Below are positions 1 through 10,560 of a stretch of 64,000 bases of DNA, piece after piece. How positions within the stretch are numbered: position 1 is the stretch's first letter; the number at the start of each line of letters is the position of its first letter. The stretch is from Caldilineaceae bacterium. Lineage in GTDB: Bacteria; Chloroflexota; Anaerolineae; Caldilineales; Caldilineaceae. A program made the position numbers and the translations under genes. The notes below the pieces were generated by a model. That model made no database searches. It saw only the letters and a program-made list of their open reading frames with translations, and had not been told where the DNA came from. The stretch spans positions 71,069 to 135,068 of the forward strand of contig JACKBA010000015.1 in the NCBI GenBank assembly GCA_020634815.1, written 5' to 3'.

Positions 1-2163
1 GCCCGGCAGCGCCGTCGTCTGCGTGAACCCGTTGCCGGTGAAGAGGGTGGCAATGTCATAGGTCTCGGCGGCAGCCGCCACGCTCAGCACCGTCACGCTG
101 ATCGTCTTGGTCGTCCCCGTCGGCACCAGGCCAAAGCTCAGGCTCGGCGGGTCGAGGATGACGCCCGGATCAAGCACGTCGGTCAGGTCGAGGCGCCCGG
201 CGCCCATGTCCAGCGGCTGTGCCGGCGTCTCGTCGAAGTTGTAGACGTCCATGTACTTGGCGGTCGACATGAGCGCCGACTTGATCCAACTGTTCGGCCA
301 GGTGGGATGCGCCTGGCGCACGAGTGCGGCCGCACCGGCCACATGCGGCGAGGCCATGGAGGTGCCGGAGGCCTGGCCGTAGCCGGTAAAGACATCCATC
401 CCGGTTGCACCCGGGGTGTAGCCCTGGGCCAGAATGTTGACGCCAGGCGCAGCAATGTCCGGCTTCAAGGTGTTGCCGACGCCAGGGCCGCGACTGCTGA
501 AGGCGATGATACGGTCGGGCGTGCTGCCGGCCTGGAACGCAAGCGTGTCCAGCACAACCTCGGTGTTGTTGTCGACGCCGTAGGCCGCTACAATCGCCAG
601 CCCATTCGTGCGCCCGATAAAGACCGAAGAGATCGTAGCCTGGTCGCCGACGGCCCCCGGTCCCATGTTGATGAGATCGTCACCGCCCGCGGCAGAGTTA
701 TAGACGATGGCAAAGCTGGCGCCTGCCTGCTCGGCATTCAGAACCTTGACGCCAAACTCACAGCCGCCGCGCTGGATCAGCGCCGCCTTGCCCGTGAATG
801 CGCCTGCCGCCCACGCATTGCAGCCATTGATGTTTGCGGCATCGACTGTGTCCGATGGCAGCACCGGGTAGGTGATGACCTGCCCTACTGGCAGCGGGTC
901 GCCAAAGCTGGCCGCTGCAAAGCTGAGATCCTGGAGACTGGGATCGCCCGCGACGCCCAGGCGTCCCGACGCGTAGGTGCCGCCGGTCGTGCTTGCCGCC
1001 ACCGAAATATAGCTCGGCGACGGATGGTCGGTTGTGCCATTGCCGGGGCCTGCATTGCCCGCCGACATGGAGACAAAGACACCGGCATTGAAGGCGTTGG
1101 TCAGCGCGCTGTCGAGTGCGTCGAACTCGCCGCCCTCGGAGCCAGGACCACCACCCCACGAGTTGTTGACGACGTCGGCGCCATCCATGACGATGTCTTC
1201 CAGCGCGGCGAGGCCCTCGGCCGTGTAGAAGCCGCCGTTGCCGTTGACGCTGTTGTAGAAGACCTTGTAACTCATGACATAGGCACGCGGGGCGACGCCA
1301 CTGATCTGACCGACAAGTGTGCCGCCATAGGTTGCAGTCACAACGTTGCCGGCCGCGGTCGAGGCCGTGTGCACGCCGTGCGAGGTGCCGCCGACGCCCG
1401 GCCACGGTGTCGTCTCTTCCGCCACGGGCGGGTCCCATGAGCGGAAGTACGCACGCGAGACGATGATCTTGCCATTGTTGTTGGCGGTCAGCCCCAGACC
1501 GTTCGGACCGTAGCCCGGCGGGTAGGTGTAGCCGGTGCCGTCAAACATGGGCGCGAGGTAGTAGGCGCCGCCATCCATGGATGCGACCTTCACACCGGCG
1601 CCGGCGTTGTTGCGCCCGCCAAGCTGATTCCACACCACCGGTGCGTTGATCAGCGTCGTGCTGGTATAGAGCGCCGACGTGTACAGGCGGTCGGTGTAGA
1701 TTGCCTTGACGCCAGGCAAGCGGCTCAACCGCTCGCGCGCCGTCTCCAGGTCAAAGCCACCGGTCTCGATGGCCAGACCGTTGAAGGCGACCTGATAGGC
1801 GCTCGATTCGGCATAGCCGGACTCGTTGACGAAGGTGCTGACGCGTGCTGCGGGCACGGCCTGCTCCATGCTGTTGACGAACGCCGCCTGCTCTGCCTGA
1901 AGTTGCGCCACATAGGCCGCGGCAAAGGCAGAGCTTGTGTCGAGGCTGCCGTCTGCTGCGGCCGCGCCCACCTGGCTCTGGTAGGCGACGGTGAGCGGCG
2001 GCGACGCAAGCTCGACGATCAGGCGCGGCAATGGCGGTGGCGCCGCATCGCCCGGCCCGTCGGTCAACGTGGGGACATCGACCACGGCATTGGCCAGCGG
2101 CGCCGCTGCAAAGATGGCGACAGCGGCGAGCACCAGCGCGACAAACAACGATAGGTGTTTCAT
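1..2163 (-). CDS. Secreted subtilisin-like serine protease with PA domain (S8 family, C-terminus outside window)
   Basis: Reading leftwards from the ATG at 2163 the frame stays open to the window edge, giving 721 residues, so the C-terminus is missing. The start follows an AAGGAG ribosome site. A signal peptide (MKHLSLFVALVLAAVAIFAA) is followed by an I9-like propeptide region at roughly residues 45-140. The triad is readable: Asp197 in VASMDGG (DGG instead of the usual DTG/DSG), His262 in GTSHGVH and Ser602 in GTSMASPH. About 340 residues separate His and Ser; this insert includes a protease-associated (PA) domain near residues 440-500 with the stretch GKAALIQRGGCEFGVK. The last residues before the edge start a beta-rich domain (fibronectin-like). 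The likely role is extracellular protein degradation. It is transcribed divergently from the polyphosphate kinase region. The family call is secure; the substrate is unknown. Confidence 0.93.
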   Translation of the reverse strand, partial: MKHLSLFVALVLAAVAIFAAAPLANAVVDVPTLTDGPGDAAPPPLPRLIVELASPPLTVAYQSQVGAAAADGSLDTSSAFAAAYVAQLQAEQAAFVNSMEQAVPAARVSTFVNESGYAESSAYQVAFNGLAIETGGFDLETARERLSRLPGVKAIYTDRLYTSALYTSTTLINAPVVWNQLGGRNNAGAGVKVASMDGGAYYLAPMFDGTGYTYPPGYGPNGLGLTANNNGKIIVSRAYFRSWDPPVAEETTPWPGVGGTSHGVHTASTAAGNVVTATYGGTLVGQISGVAPRAYVMSYKVFYNSVNGNGGFYTAEGLAALEDIVMDGADVVNNSWGGGPGSEGGEFDALDSALTNAFNAGVFVSMSAGNAGPGNGTTDHPSPSYISVAASTTGGTYASGRLGVAGDPSLQDLSFAAASFGDPLPVGQVITYPVLPSDTVDAANINGCNAWAAGAFTGKAALIQRGGCEFGVKVLNAEQAGASFAIVYNSAAGGDDLINMGPGAVGDQATISSVFIGRTNGLAIVAAYGVDNNTEVVLDTLAFQAGSTPDRIIAFSSRGPGVGNTLKPDIAAPGVNILAQGYTPGATGMDVFTGYGQASGTSMASPHVAGAAALVRQAHPTWPNSWIKSALMSTAKYMDVYNFDETPAQPLDMGAGRLDLTDVLDPGVILDPPSLSFGLVPTGTTKTISVTVLSVAAAAETYDIATLFTGNGFTQTTALPG

Positions 2164-2245
2164 CTGTGTTGCTCCTTGAGAGGCATGTAGAAACGGCCGA
2201 TTGACTGACAAAAGCGTTTGAGGGCAAGACCCCGGCAGTGAATAA

Positions 2246-2261
2246 ATTACACGAGTGTAAT
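2246..2261. promoter_or_regulatory. Palindromic operator-like site between protease and ppk
   Basis: ATTACAC-GA-GTGTAAT is a perfect 7-bp inverted repeat in the 260-bp AT-richer gap between two divergent genes. Its position fits a repressor or activator binding site, but no cognate regulator is identifiable. Confidence 0.4.
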
Positions 2262-2423
2262 CTTACGTCTTGCCTATGCGCTTGGCCAAATCCCAGGGAC
2301 GCGCTACGGGGAGGTGGCGCATGAGACCGTCTTGCACTATCATACGGGCAGCTATTGGTGACCTTGCCGCTCACCCATCCCGTTACCGCATGCGTAACGC
2401 AGCCCGACTGTGAGGATTCGTTC

Positions 2424-4600
<2,177 letters not shown>

Positions 4601-4735
4601 GGGGATGAAAAGATGACAAGATGACAGGATGAAAAGATGAGGGGGTGACACTCGCTCATTCCTTCATCCCCTCATCTTGTCACCCTCTCACGTTCACACC
4701 CCCTCACCCCCTCATCCTGTCATCTTGTCATGTTC
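4601..4735. repeat. Degenerate short tandem repeat tract (GATGACA / TGTCATC type), imperfect palindrome
   Basis: The left half consists of GATGAAAAGATGACAAGATG-type units, the right half of the complementary CCCCTCATCCTGTCATCTTG-type units, so the tract can fold into a long imperfect hairpin between the convergent ppk1 and iolG-like genes. The tract overlaps the end of the iolG-like gene and supplies its last codons and stop. It may act as a bidirectional terminator. Related tracts occur near 5757, 6316 and 42901. Confidence 0.7.
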
Positions 4736-5730
4736 ACAGGTTTTCCCGTATCAAACGACACCCGCGCCGCCAGCGCCAACGCCGTCGCGGCACGTGCGTC
4801 TTCGCCGGTGGCGGGGACGGGCGTGTCGTTACGCACGGCGTCGACGAAGGCCTGCATCTCCGTGACGTAGCTCTCGGTGTAGCGCTCCATGAAGAAGTTG
4901 AGCGGCAGGTCGCGGCGCACCGCCTGCGCCGTGCTGATCGTCGCCGCGTTGGGGTAGATGTTGCCCGTGCTGGCGCTGCCCGCGCTGCCCAGGATCTCGA
5001 CGCGCTGGTCGTAGCCGTAGACGGCCTGCCGGCAGTTATCGATGACGCCCATGGCGCCGCTGGCGAACTTGAGCGTGATCAGCGCCGAGTCGACGTCGCC
5101 CTGCGCGCCGATGGCCGGGTCGACCAGCACGCCGGCCGCGGCGTAGACCTCCGTCACCTCCTCGCCCAGCAGGAAGCGCGCCATGTCGAAGTCGTGGATC
5201 GTCATGTCCAGGAACATGCCGCCCGAGACGGCGATGTAGGCGGGCGGCGGCGGCGCCGGGTCGCGGCTGATGATGTGCATGAGGCGCGGCGTGCCGATCT
5301 CGCCCGAAGTGACCGCCTGGCGCACGCGCGCAAAGTTGGCGTCGAAGCGGCGGTTGAAGCCCATCTGCAACTTGACGCCCGCCTGCTTCACCGCGGCCAG
5401 CACCTGGTCGATAACGGCCAGGTCGAAGTCCAGCGGCTTCTCGCAGAAGATGTGCTTGCCGGCCGCCGCCGCCTCCATCGTGATCGCCGCGTGCGTGTGC
5501 GTCGCCGAGCAGATGACGACCGCGTCGACGGCGGGGCTTTGCAGCACGGTCTGGTATTCCGCCACGGCGAACTTGATGCCGAAATCGTCGGCCGCCGCGC
5601 GCGCGGCCTCCTCGACCGGGTCGGCGACCAAAATCACGCGCGCATCGGGGATGCGCCGCTGCAAGTTGGCGGCATGGACGCGCCCGATCCGTCCGGCACC
5701 GATGAGACCGATGTTGAGTGGTGATGGCAT
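4720..5730 (-). CDS. iolG: Gfo/Idh/MocA oxidoreductase, inositol 2-dehydrogenase-like
   Basis: 336 residues, the usual length for the family. Residues 8-15 form the NAD(P)-binding LIGAGRIG motif; Glu97-Lys98-Pro99 is the family EKP motif whose Lys lies at the active site; Asp175 and His179 in FLDMTIHDFDMARF match the substrate-binding/catalytic pair of inositol 2-dehydrogenases (oxidation of myo-inositol to scyllo-inosose). No other iol genes are nearby, so a related polyol or sugar substrate is possible. The final codons (Met-Thr-Arg-stop) lie inside the short-repeat tract at 4601-4735, so the C-terminus has probably been reshaped by the repeat. The gene symbol is by motif resemblance only. 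Confidence 0.82.
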   Translation of the reverse strand: MPSPLNIGLIGAGRIGRVHAANLQRRIPDARVILVADPVEEAARAAADDFGIKFAVAEYQTVLQSPAVDAVVICSATHTHAAITMEAAAAGKHIFCEKPLDFDLAVIDQVLAAVKQAGVKLQMGFNRRFDANFARVRQAVTSGEIGTPRLMHIISRDPAPPPPAYIAVSGGMFLDMTIHDFDMARFLLGEEVTEVYAAAGVLVDPAIGAQGDVDSALITLKFASGAMGVIDNCRQAVYGYDQRVEILGSAGSASTGNIYPNAATISTAQAVRRDLPLNFFMERYTESYVTEMQAFVDAVRNDTPVPATGEDARAATALALAARVSFDTGKPVNMTR

Positions 5731-5756
5731 GGTGTGTTGACCTCTTTTGTGGTAGT

Positions 5757-5806
5757 GAGAAGATGACAGGATGACAAGATGAGGGGGTGACAGGGTGATA
5801 AGGTGA
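5757..5806. repeat. GATGACA-type short tandem tract
   Basis: AGATGACAGGATGACAAGAT followed by GAGGGGGTGACAGGGTGATA: the same unit family as at 4601-4735, lying between the start of the iolG-like gene and the end of the four-helix-bundle gene. Confidence 0.65.
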
Positions 5807-5817
5807 TTCTCACTTGG

Positions 5818-6315
5818 CTAGGGTGGGGGCCAGGGGGTGTCTGCGTCGTCTTGGGCGTCGCTGTTGTTGAGCGAAACGCTGGCATAAGGACCGTTGGGAT
5901 CGGGCTGCCCGGAGAGTTCGTAGGCAGCGGGCGACTCAGAGATGGTCCAGGTGTCGAGGTGGTTGATCATGCCGACGAGGGTGCGGATGATGCCGTTGTA
6001 GGTCGTGTAGAGTTCGCGTGCCGGTGCGCGGTCTACGTAACCGCACTCGACGGCGAACTCCAGCCAGGTCTGGGTTTCGGCGGCTTCGCCTTCGGCGATG
6101 GAGAGTTTGTTGGCAAAGGTCGGCGCATACCGCCGCCGGCGCCAGCCTTCGGCCAGGTTTGCGCACACGGAGCGAGAAGAGCGGCGGATCTGGTCGGTCA
6201 GCGCGTACTGCTCTTCACGCGGAAAGCCCTTCGTCAGCGCATAGATGGTCATCGCCGCCTCAAACGCCCGTCGATACACATCCAGATCCCGATGATTGAC
6301 CGCACGCTCACCCAT
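5818..6315 (-). CDS. Four-helix-bundle protein (23S rRNA IVP / S23 family)
   Basis: 165 residues. The first 120 match the family first found in intervening sequences of 23S rRNA: an opening DLDVYRRAFEAAM helix, then FPREEQYALTDQIRRSS and SVCANLAEGWRRR, and a third helix region KLSIAEGEAAETQTWLEF. These proteins are small all-helical bundles related in fold to the DGR accessory protein Avd, but family members are scattered widely without DGRs and their function is not established. The C-terminal 40 residues are Pro/Asn/Asp-rich and probably disordered. It sits alone between short-repeat tracts, with no 23S rRNA or reverse transcriptase nearby. Confidence 0.85.
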   Translation of the reverse strand: MGERAVNHRDLDVYRRAFEAAMTIYALTKGFPREEQYALTDQIRRSSRSVCANLAEGWRRRRYAPTFANKLSIAEGEAAETQTWLEFAVECGYVDRAPARELYTTYNGIIRTLVGMINHLDTWTISESPAAYELSGQPDPNGPYASVSLNNSDAQDDADTPWPPP

Positions 6316-6354
6316 CCCTCACCCCCTCATCCTGTCATCTTGTCATCTTGTCAA
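6316..6354. repeat. TGTCATC-type short tandem tract
   Basis: CCCTCATCCTGTCATCTTGT and a further CATCTTGTCA unit. It overlaps the end of the GNAT gene and encodes that protein's last residues and stop codon (Thr-Arg-stop), as the 4601 tract does for the iolG-like gene. Confidence 0.65.
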
Positions 6355-7113
6355 AGTATGTTCCACCCATACATTCGGCTCGACATAAATGCCGCGATCG
6401 GCGTCACGGTTGACCTGCAGCGGTACGAGCAGATCGGGTGCCACGTAGTGGCCGGAGCCGGGCAGGGCAAGGCCGGTGCTGGCTTCCCAGCCGGCGACGG
6501 TGGCTTGCAGGCTCATGGAACGCGGGCAGGGCTTGACGATGGCGCCGCCCACGCGAACGTGCGTGCGCAGCCACGGGTCGAAGGGCAGCCCCTCGGCCGT
6601 GGTCCAGGCGGCATAGGCGGCAATGGGAATGAGCGGGTAGCGGTTCTTCCAGGTGGGGCGGACCGGAGCAATGAGGCGCGCAAAGCCGGCTTCGGCCGCC
6701 AGCCCGCGCATGACACGGACCATGGCGCCGCTCAAGCCCTGTCGTTGTGCCGCGGGGTCGATGGTGATGGAGAGCGCGCAGAGCAGGTTGGGCGGCGTTC
6801 CCGCCTCGTGTTGGGCCGTGGCGGTGTAGATCGCCCAGTCCCAGCCCGCGTCGGGCAGGTCGGCGATGGCGCCGTCATAGAAGAGCGGGGCGGCATTCCC
6901 GCCGGCGAGCAGGCGGCCGCTCTCCGGCTCCATGAGGCCGAACTGGAACTCCGGCCAGCGTGTGTAGACGCCCATCCAGTCGATGGGATCGTAGGCGCCG
7001 GCGGGCCAGGCCGTCTGGATGTAGGCCGGCCACACCGCCTCGATCAGCGCCTGGATGCGGTCGCCCAGCGCGGGATCCTGAGCAACGGTGACGACCTGCG
7101 GCTGCGTGGCCAT
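6343..7113 (-). CDS. GNAT-family N-acetyltransferase
   Basis: 256 residues. The central part (LLCALSITIDPAAQRQGLSG, then AMVRVMRGLAAEAGFARLIA) fits motif A/B of the GNAT fold, including an R/Q-x-x-G-x-(G/A)-like acetyl-CoA pyrophosphate loop (QRQGLSGAM). The family transfers acetyl groups from acetyl-CoA; the acceptor here cannot be read from sequence. It starts 3 nt after the stop of the upstream SDR gene, so the two are almost certainly co-transcribed and probably translationally coupled. The last two codons and stop fall in the repeat tract at 6316-6354. Confidence 0.75.
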   Translation of the reverse strand: MATQPQVVTVAQDPALGDRIQALIEAVWPAYIQTAWPAGAYDPIDWMGVYTRWPEFQFGLMEPESGRLLAGGNAAPLFYDGAIADLPDAGWDWAIYTATAQHEAGTPPNLLCALSITIDPAAQRQGLSGAMVRVMRGLAAEAGFARLIAPVRPTWKNRYPLIPIAAYAAWTTAEGLPFDPWLRTHVRVGGAIVKPCPRSMSLQATVAGWEASTGLALPGSGHYVAPDLLVPLQVNRDADRGIYVEPNVWVEHTLTR

Positions 7114-7116
7114 GGC

Positions 7117-7896
7117 TCAACCGTAGGTCCCGACGATCTTGGAGTGGTCGAAGTCGATGATGCCGCCGCTCATCATGGCGCTCTCGGGCGAGAGGAACCA
7201 CATGACCAACCCCGCCACATCATCCGGGCGCAGAATGCGGCCCATGGGCATGCGCGCGTCGGCCAGTTCCAGCCAGTTGGCGGGGTTGCCCTCCTTGCGC
7301 TGCACCGTGTCCTCGTTCGGCGTGATCATCCAACCCACGTTGATGCAGTTGACGCGGATGTGGTCGGGCGCCAGCACGTTGGCGGCGTTGAGCGTCAGCG
7401 TGGAGAGCGCGCCCTTGGCGGTGCTGTAGGGCGTCAGGTTGGGCTGGCCGCCGCGCGCGTTGATGCTGCCGATGTTCACCACCGTGCCGCCGCGCCCCTC
7501 GCGCCGCATGACCAGCGCCGCCTCCTGCATGAGAAAGAAGGGCGCGCGCAGGTTGATGGCCATGATGCGGTCCCACAGCTCCGGCGTCGTATCGTAGACC
7601 GAGCCGCGGTCGGTCGTCGCCGCGCAGTTGACCAGCCCGTCGACGCGGCCAAAGCGCTCGTCCGCCGCGCGAATCACGGCGCGGCAGTCGTCGACGGAGG
7701 AGAGGTCGGCCGGCACGTAGAGCGTCGGGCAGCCGCTCTCGCCGATCTCGGCGGCGACGCGCGTGCCGTTCTCCTGCCCGCGGCCGCAGATGACGATCCC
7801 GGCGGCGTGGTGTTGCGCGGCGCGGCGGGCAATCTCCTCGCCCAGCCCCTGCGTGCCGCCCGTCACGACGACGATCAGCCCCTCAAGTGTTCGCAT
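7117..7896 (-). CDS. Short-chain dehydrogenase/reductase (SDR)
   Basis: 259 residues, typical for a classical SDR. The cofactor motif TGGTQGLG is at residues 12-19, with catalytic Ser144 (NIGSINA), Tyr157 and Lys161 (YSTAK) and Asn115 (AINL) completing the tetrad. An Arg at residue 39 (ICGRG) suggests NADP preference, an inference from the usual position of the selectivity residue. First gene of a two-gene unit with the GNAT gene. Substrate unknown. Confidence 0.9.
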   Translation of the reverse strand: MRTLEGLIVVVTGGTQGLGEEIARRAAQHHAAGIVICGRGQENGTRVAAEIGESGCPTLYVPADLSSVDDCRAVIRAADERFGRVDGLVNCAATTDRGSVYDTTPELWDRIMAINLRAPFFLMQEAALVMRREGRGGTVVNIGSINARGGQPNLTPYSTAKGALSTLTLNAANVLAPDHIRVNCINVGWMITPNEDTVQRKEGNPANWLELADARMPMGRILRPDDVAGLVMWFLSPESAMMSGGIIDFDHSKIVGTYG

Positions 7897-7919
7897 AGCC
7901 AGCTACCCCTTGTGTGGCC

Positions 7920-7971
7920 GTAGTAACGACTTTAGTCGTTGTGCGGACTACACGACTAAAGTCGTTACTAC
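7920..7971. repeat. R1 palindromic repeat, copy a
   Basis: Perfect 20-bp inverted repeat (GTAGTAACGACTTTAGTCGT and its complement) around a 12-nt spacer. Each arm itself contains a short palindrome (ACGACTTTAGTCGT). Related copies lie at 51472-51754 (interrupted) and 62665-62743. The right arm contains the TAG stop of the leftward alpha/beta hydrolase gene, so the repeat defines that protein's end. It may double as a terminator between the hydrolase and SDR genes, though it has no T-run. Confidence 0.85.
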
Positions 7972-8837
7972 GGATGGTTGTCGAAAGCCGAGCGGCGCAC
8001 ATCATCGTACCCGGCGTGATCCTGTACGAGAAAATCAACCCAGCGCGCAGCCAGCGTGCCCGGCACCTCGATCATGGGTGAGTGACCGGCGTTGGGCAGC
8101 ACTTCCAGGTTGTCGGCGCCGGGGATGGCGATGAGCGTGCGCGTCGTGGCGGCGCGGTCGACGATCGAATCGAGCGCACCCCAGATCAGCAGGGTGGGGA
8201 GGGTGAGCTGACGGGCATCGCCAAAGCGGTTCCACTGTGCCAGCCCGCGCGCGATCTCGGTGAAGGCGGCGGGCGCCATCTCCGCCGCGTCCGCCACCAA
8301 CTGCGCGAAGAAATGCACGTTTTCTGGGTGCGCGTCGTCCAGCGGCAGCGCGGGCATGAGCAGGCGCAGCGCCTCGCGCAGCAGATCAGGATCCGTGCGC
8401 ATCTGTTCGAGCAACAGGTAGCCGTCCAGCGGCGTGAAGACGCCCTCGACCGGCACGCTGTCGACGAGGGTCAGCGTGTCGAGCCGGTGGCCGTACTGGA
8501 GCGCATACTCCATGGCCACGGCGCCGCTGCTGGAGTGCGCCATGAGGTGAAAGCTCTGCCAGCGCAGCGCATCGGCCAGGGCGGCGATGTCGGCGGTCTG
8601 CTCCTCCACCGTGTAGCCGCCATCGGGCTTGTCGCTCTGCCCGCAGCCGCGCAGGTCCGGCGCCACGGCGTAGATCTCATCGGGCAAGGCGGCGCAGAAG
8701 CGTTCCCACCAGCGCCCCGTGCCGTAACTGCCATGCAGCAGCAGCAGCGGGATGCCGTCGTCCGCGCCGGATGTGCGGCAGAAAAAGCGCAGCCGCGGGG
8801 TCTGTACGTGGAAATGGGCGTTGGGTCTGGCACTCAT
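7968..8837 (-). CDS. Alpha/beta hydrolase
   Basis: 289 residues with the order expected of the fold: oxyanion-region LLLLHGSYGTGRWW, DLRGCGQSDKP, nucleophile elbow MAHSSSGAVAM (Ser102, with Ala and Ser replacing the usual Gly-x-Ser-x-Gly glycines), acid Asp in LIWGALDSIV and His in NAGHSPMIE. Candidate roles are esterase, haloalkane dehalogenase-like or epoxide hydrolase-like hydrolysis; the sequence does not decide. The stop codon lies in R1 copy a. It follows the IMPase/136-residue gene pair on the same strand with only 6 nt between, so it is probably the last gene of that unit. Confidence 0.85.
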   Translation of the reverse strand: MSARPNAHFHVQTPRLRFFCRTSGADDGIPLLLLHGSYGTGRWWERFCAALPDEIYAVAPDLRGCGQSDKPDGGYTVEEQTADIAALADALRWQSFHLMAHSSSGAVAMEYALQYGHRLDTLTLVDSVPVEGVFTPLDGYLLLEQMRTDPDLLREALRLLMPALPLDDAHPENVHFFAQLVADAAEMAPAAFTEIARGLAQWNRFGDARQLTLPTLLIWGALDSIVDRAATTRTLIAIPGADNLEVLPNAGHSPMIEVPGTLAARWVDFLVQDHAGYDDVRRSAFDNHP

Positions 8838-8843
8838 GGGTCG

Positions 8844-9254
8844 TCAGGAAAAGCGCTTGTTTTCTTCGGCGTCGTCGGGCAGAAAGAGCAGGAGCAGGGC
8901 AGCGGCCGCCGCTTCGGGCCAGGGACCTTCGACGCGGCCGACTTCCTCTTCGGCAATGATCAGGCCGCCCTGGTTCACCACGCCGTCGGGATCGACCCAG
9001 CCCAGCTCGCCCCCTTCAAAGAGGCCGTGGCTGCGCACTGTGCCGTCCGCCGTGAAGGTGCCCAGTTCGCGCTCGTCGTGCGCCGTCTTGCGAAAGACCA
9101 GCCCGTCGCCGGTTACGCGGCCGGTCGGCACGCCCTCGCCCCAGCGCAGCCGGCAGATCGCCCCCGTCGCATCAATGTAACCGACAGTGATCTCGCCGCC
9201 GTCCGCCGTGCGCTTGTAGATGATCGTGCGGGCGCCCGTGTCCTGGTCACTCAT
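8844..9254 (-). CDS. Uncharacterised 136-residue beta-repeat protein
   Basis: The start chosen is the ATG at 9254, which overlaps the stop of the upstream inositol-monophosphatase gene as ATGA and gives 136 residues; a longer upstream frame would run far into that gene. The protein is made of short strand-turn repeats of the kind G-x-V/I-x-x-x-D/G (ITVGYIDATGAICRL, GRVTGDGLVFRK, LGTFTADGTVRSHGLF, LGWVDPDGVVNQGG), suggestive of a small beta-propeller or beta-flower fold, ending in an acidic LPDDAEENKRFS tail. No known family is recognised with confidence. Context (phosphatase upstream, hydrolase downstream) suggests a three-gene operon. Confidence 0.7.
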   Translation of the reverse strand: MSDQDTGARTIIYKRTADGGEITVGYIDATGAICRLRWGEGVPTGRVTGDGLVFRKTAHDERELGTFTADGTVRSHGLFEGGELGWVDPDGVVNQGGLIIAEEEVGRVEGPWPEAAAAALLLLFLPDDAEENKRFS

Positions 9255-10042
9255 GCTGCCCGCCGCGTCACGCTCGCAAAGAGCGCGTCTTGGATCGCCT
9301 GGTTGGCCGCGACGAAGATGGGCGTGCTCTCCGTGGCGTAATCCTTGCGCTCGGCCGCCAGCGGAAAGATCGGCGCCCGCTGCCAGGTGGTCGCCAGCCC
9401 GCCCGCCTCGACGACGAGCAGGTAGGCCGCGGCCAGGTCCCACACCTTGGGCGTGGCCTCGATGCCGGCCAACGCGCTGCCGTCCGCCACCTTGCACAGG
9501 TGATAGGCCGCGCTGCCATAAATGCGCGCCTTGAGCGGCAGGCGCACGTCGAAGAGCTTGTCCGTGCGCGTGCAGCGCATCATGAGCAACTCGTCGTCGG
9601 CCAGGTCATTGTTCGCCGTATAGATGCGCTCGCCGTTGCGCCAGGCGCCCGCGCCCGCCGCCGTCGTGAAACGCTCCTGCACCATGGGGAAGTCGACGAC
9701 GCCGGCGACCGGCTGGCCGTGCTGGAGCAGGGCCACGCTGACGCCCCACACCGGCATGCCGCGCGCAAAGTTCGTCGTGCCGTCCACCGGATCGATGACC
9801 CACGTGAAGTCGGCGCCCGGGTCGTAGCTCGTCGTCTGTTCCTCGCTCAACACGTGGTGGGTAGGGTAGGTAACGGCCAGGCGGTCGGCGATCATGCGGT
9901 CGATAGCCAGGTCGGTCGCGGTGACCAACGTGCCGTCGCGCTTGCGGCGCGCCGGGTGCAGGCCAAATTGCGAGACGGCATAGGCGCTGCATTCTGCGGC
10001 CAGCGCTGTGGCAAATTCGAGATAGGGCAACCAGGATGACAT
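9251..10042 (-). CDS. Inositol monophosphatase-family phosphatase
   Basis: 263 residues. The two family signatures are present: metal-binding WVIDPVDGTTNF at residues 81-92 (Asp84, Asp87) with an upstream Glu pair in LSEEQ (67-68), and the second motif VWDLAAAYLLVVEAGG near residue 204. The family dephosphorylates inositol phosphates, histidinol phosphate, fructose-1,6-bisphosphate or PAP in a Mg2+-dependent way; exact substrate is uncertain. First gene of the leftward unit with the 136-residue protein and the alpha/beta hydrolase. The 290 bp upstream to the next rightward gene holds no other gene. Confidence 0.9.
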   Translation of the reverse strand: MSSWLPYLEFATALAAECSAYAVSQFGLHPARRKRDGTLVTATDLAIDRMIADRLAVTYPTHHVLSEEQTTSYDPGADFTWVIDPVDGTTNFARGMPVWGVSVALLQHGQPVAGVVDFPMVQERFTTAAGAGAWRNGERIYTANNDLADDELLMMRCTRTDKLFDVRLPLKARIYGSAAYHLCKVADGSALAGIEATPKVWDLAAAYLLVVEAGGLATTWQRAPIFPLAAERKDYATESTPIFVAANQAIQDALFASVTRRAA

Positions 10043-10333
10043 TCCCTCATTATGCCCACGGGTGACGCACCGCGCAACTTGGCCACCGCACTATCTGCGC
10101 CCGTTCCTGGCGAGTTGGCGCGAACGTGGGCCAGCGCGTTGGTGAAGGCGCAGCCCTTCCGGAGCACCATCGCCGGCTGCCGCAAGCTTGTATGGATTGC
10201 ATCGTCTGTGGTACAAGAGGGATGATTGGCAGACGTTGATCTATCCACGAATCCTCCCGCCGCCCAGGTCGAGCTACTTCTTGAGAGACGGCCGCCGCGC
10301 AGCGCAACCACCGGCATCGTCAGGAGATGCGGC

Positions 10334-10558
10334 ATGCAGGACTTCTTGATAGCACTTCTGATCGGCTTCCTTCTGGGGTGGCTGCTCGAATGGCTCATCG
10401 ATTGGCAGTACTGGCGTTCGACGGCACGCGCCTTGCGCCAGGAAAACGAACAGCTTCGCCGCCAGCTCGCAGGCGACGCGCCCAATGCCGACCCTGCGCA
10501 GCCGGCCGCTGAACCGCCGTCACCTTCTCCTGCGCGGATTGCCGACAAGGACGCCTGA
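10334..10558 (+). CDS. Small membrane-anchored protein (74 residues)
   Basis: ATG 10334 is preceded by AGGAGA at a 6-nt spacing, which is why it is preferred to the upstream starts. One N-terminal transmembrane helix (MQDFLIALLIGFLLGWLLEW) is followed by a short charged helix (ARALRQENEQLRRQL, leucine-zipper-like) and a Pro/Ala-rich tail. The stop lies 2 nt before the start of the large surface protein, so the two are co-transcribed; it may help assemble or anchor that protein. No family recognised. Confidence 0.7.
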   Translation: MQDFLIALLIGFLLGWLLEWLIDWQYWRSTARALRQENEQLRRQLAGDAPNADPAQPAAEPPSPSPARIADKDA

Positions 10559-10560
10559 GC

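Noticed and set aside
5818..6315. Four-helix-bundle protein as the Avd of the DGR
   Set aside because: It has the 23S-IVP-type pattern rather than the IFTRT/WLLP Avd pattern and lies more than 50 kb from the variable repeats.
5803..7923. 700-codon open frame on the + strand across the four-helix, GNAT and SDR genes
   Set aside because: It covers three well-supported minus-strand genes and repeat tracts and has no recognisable domain; a GC-composition shadow.
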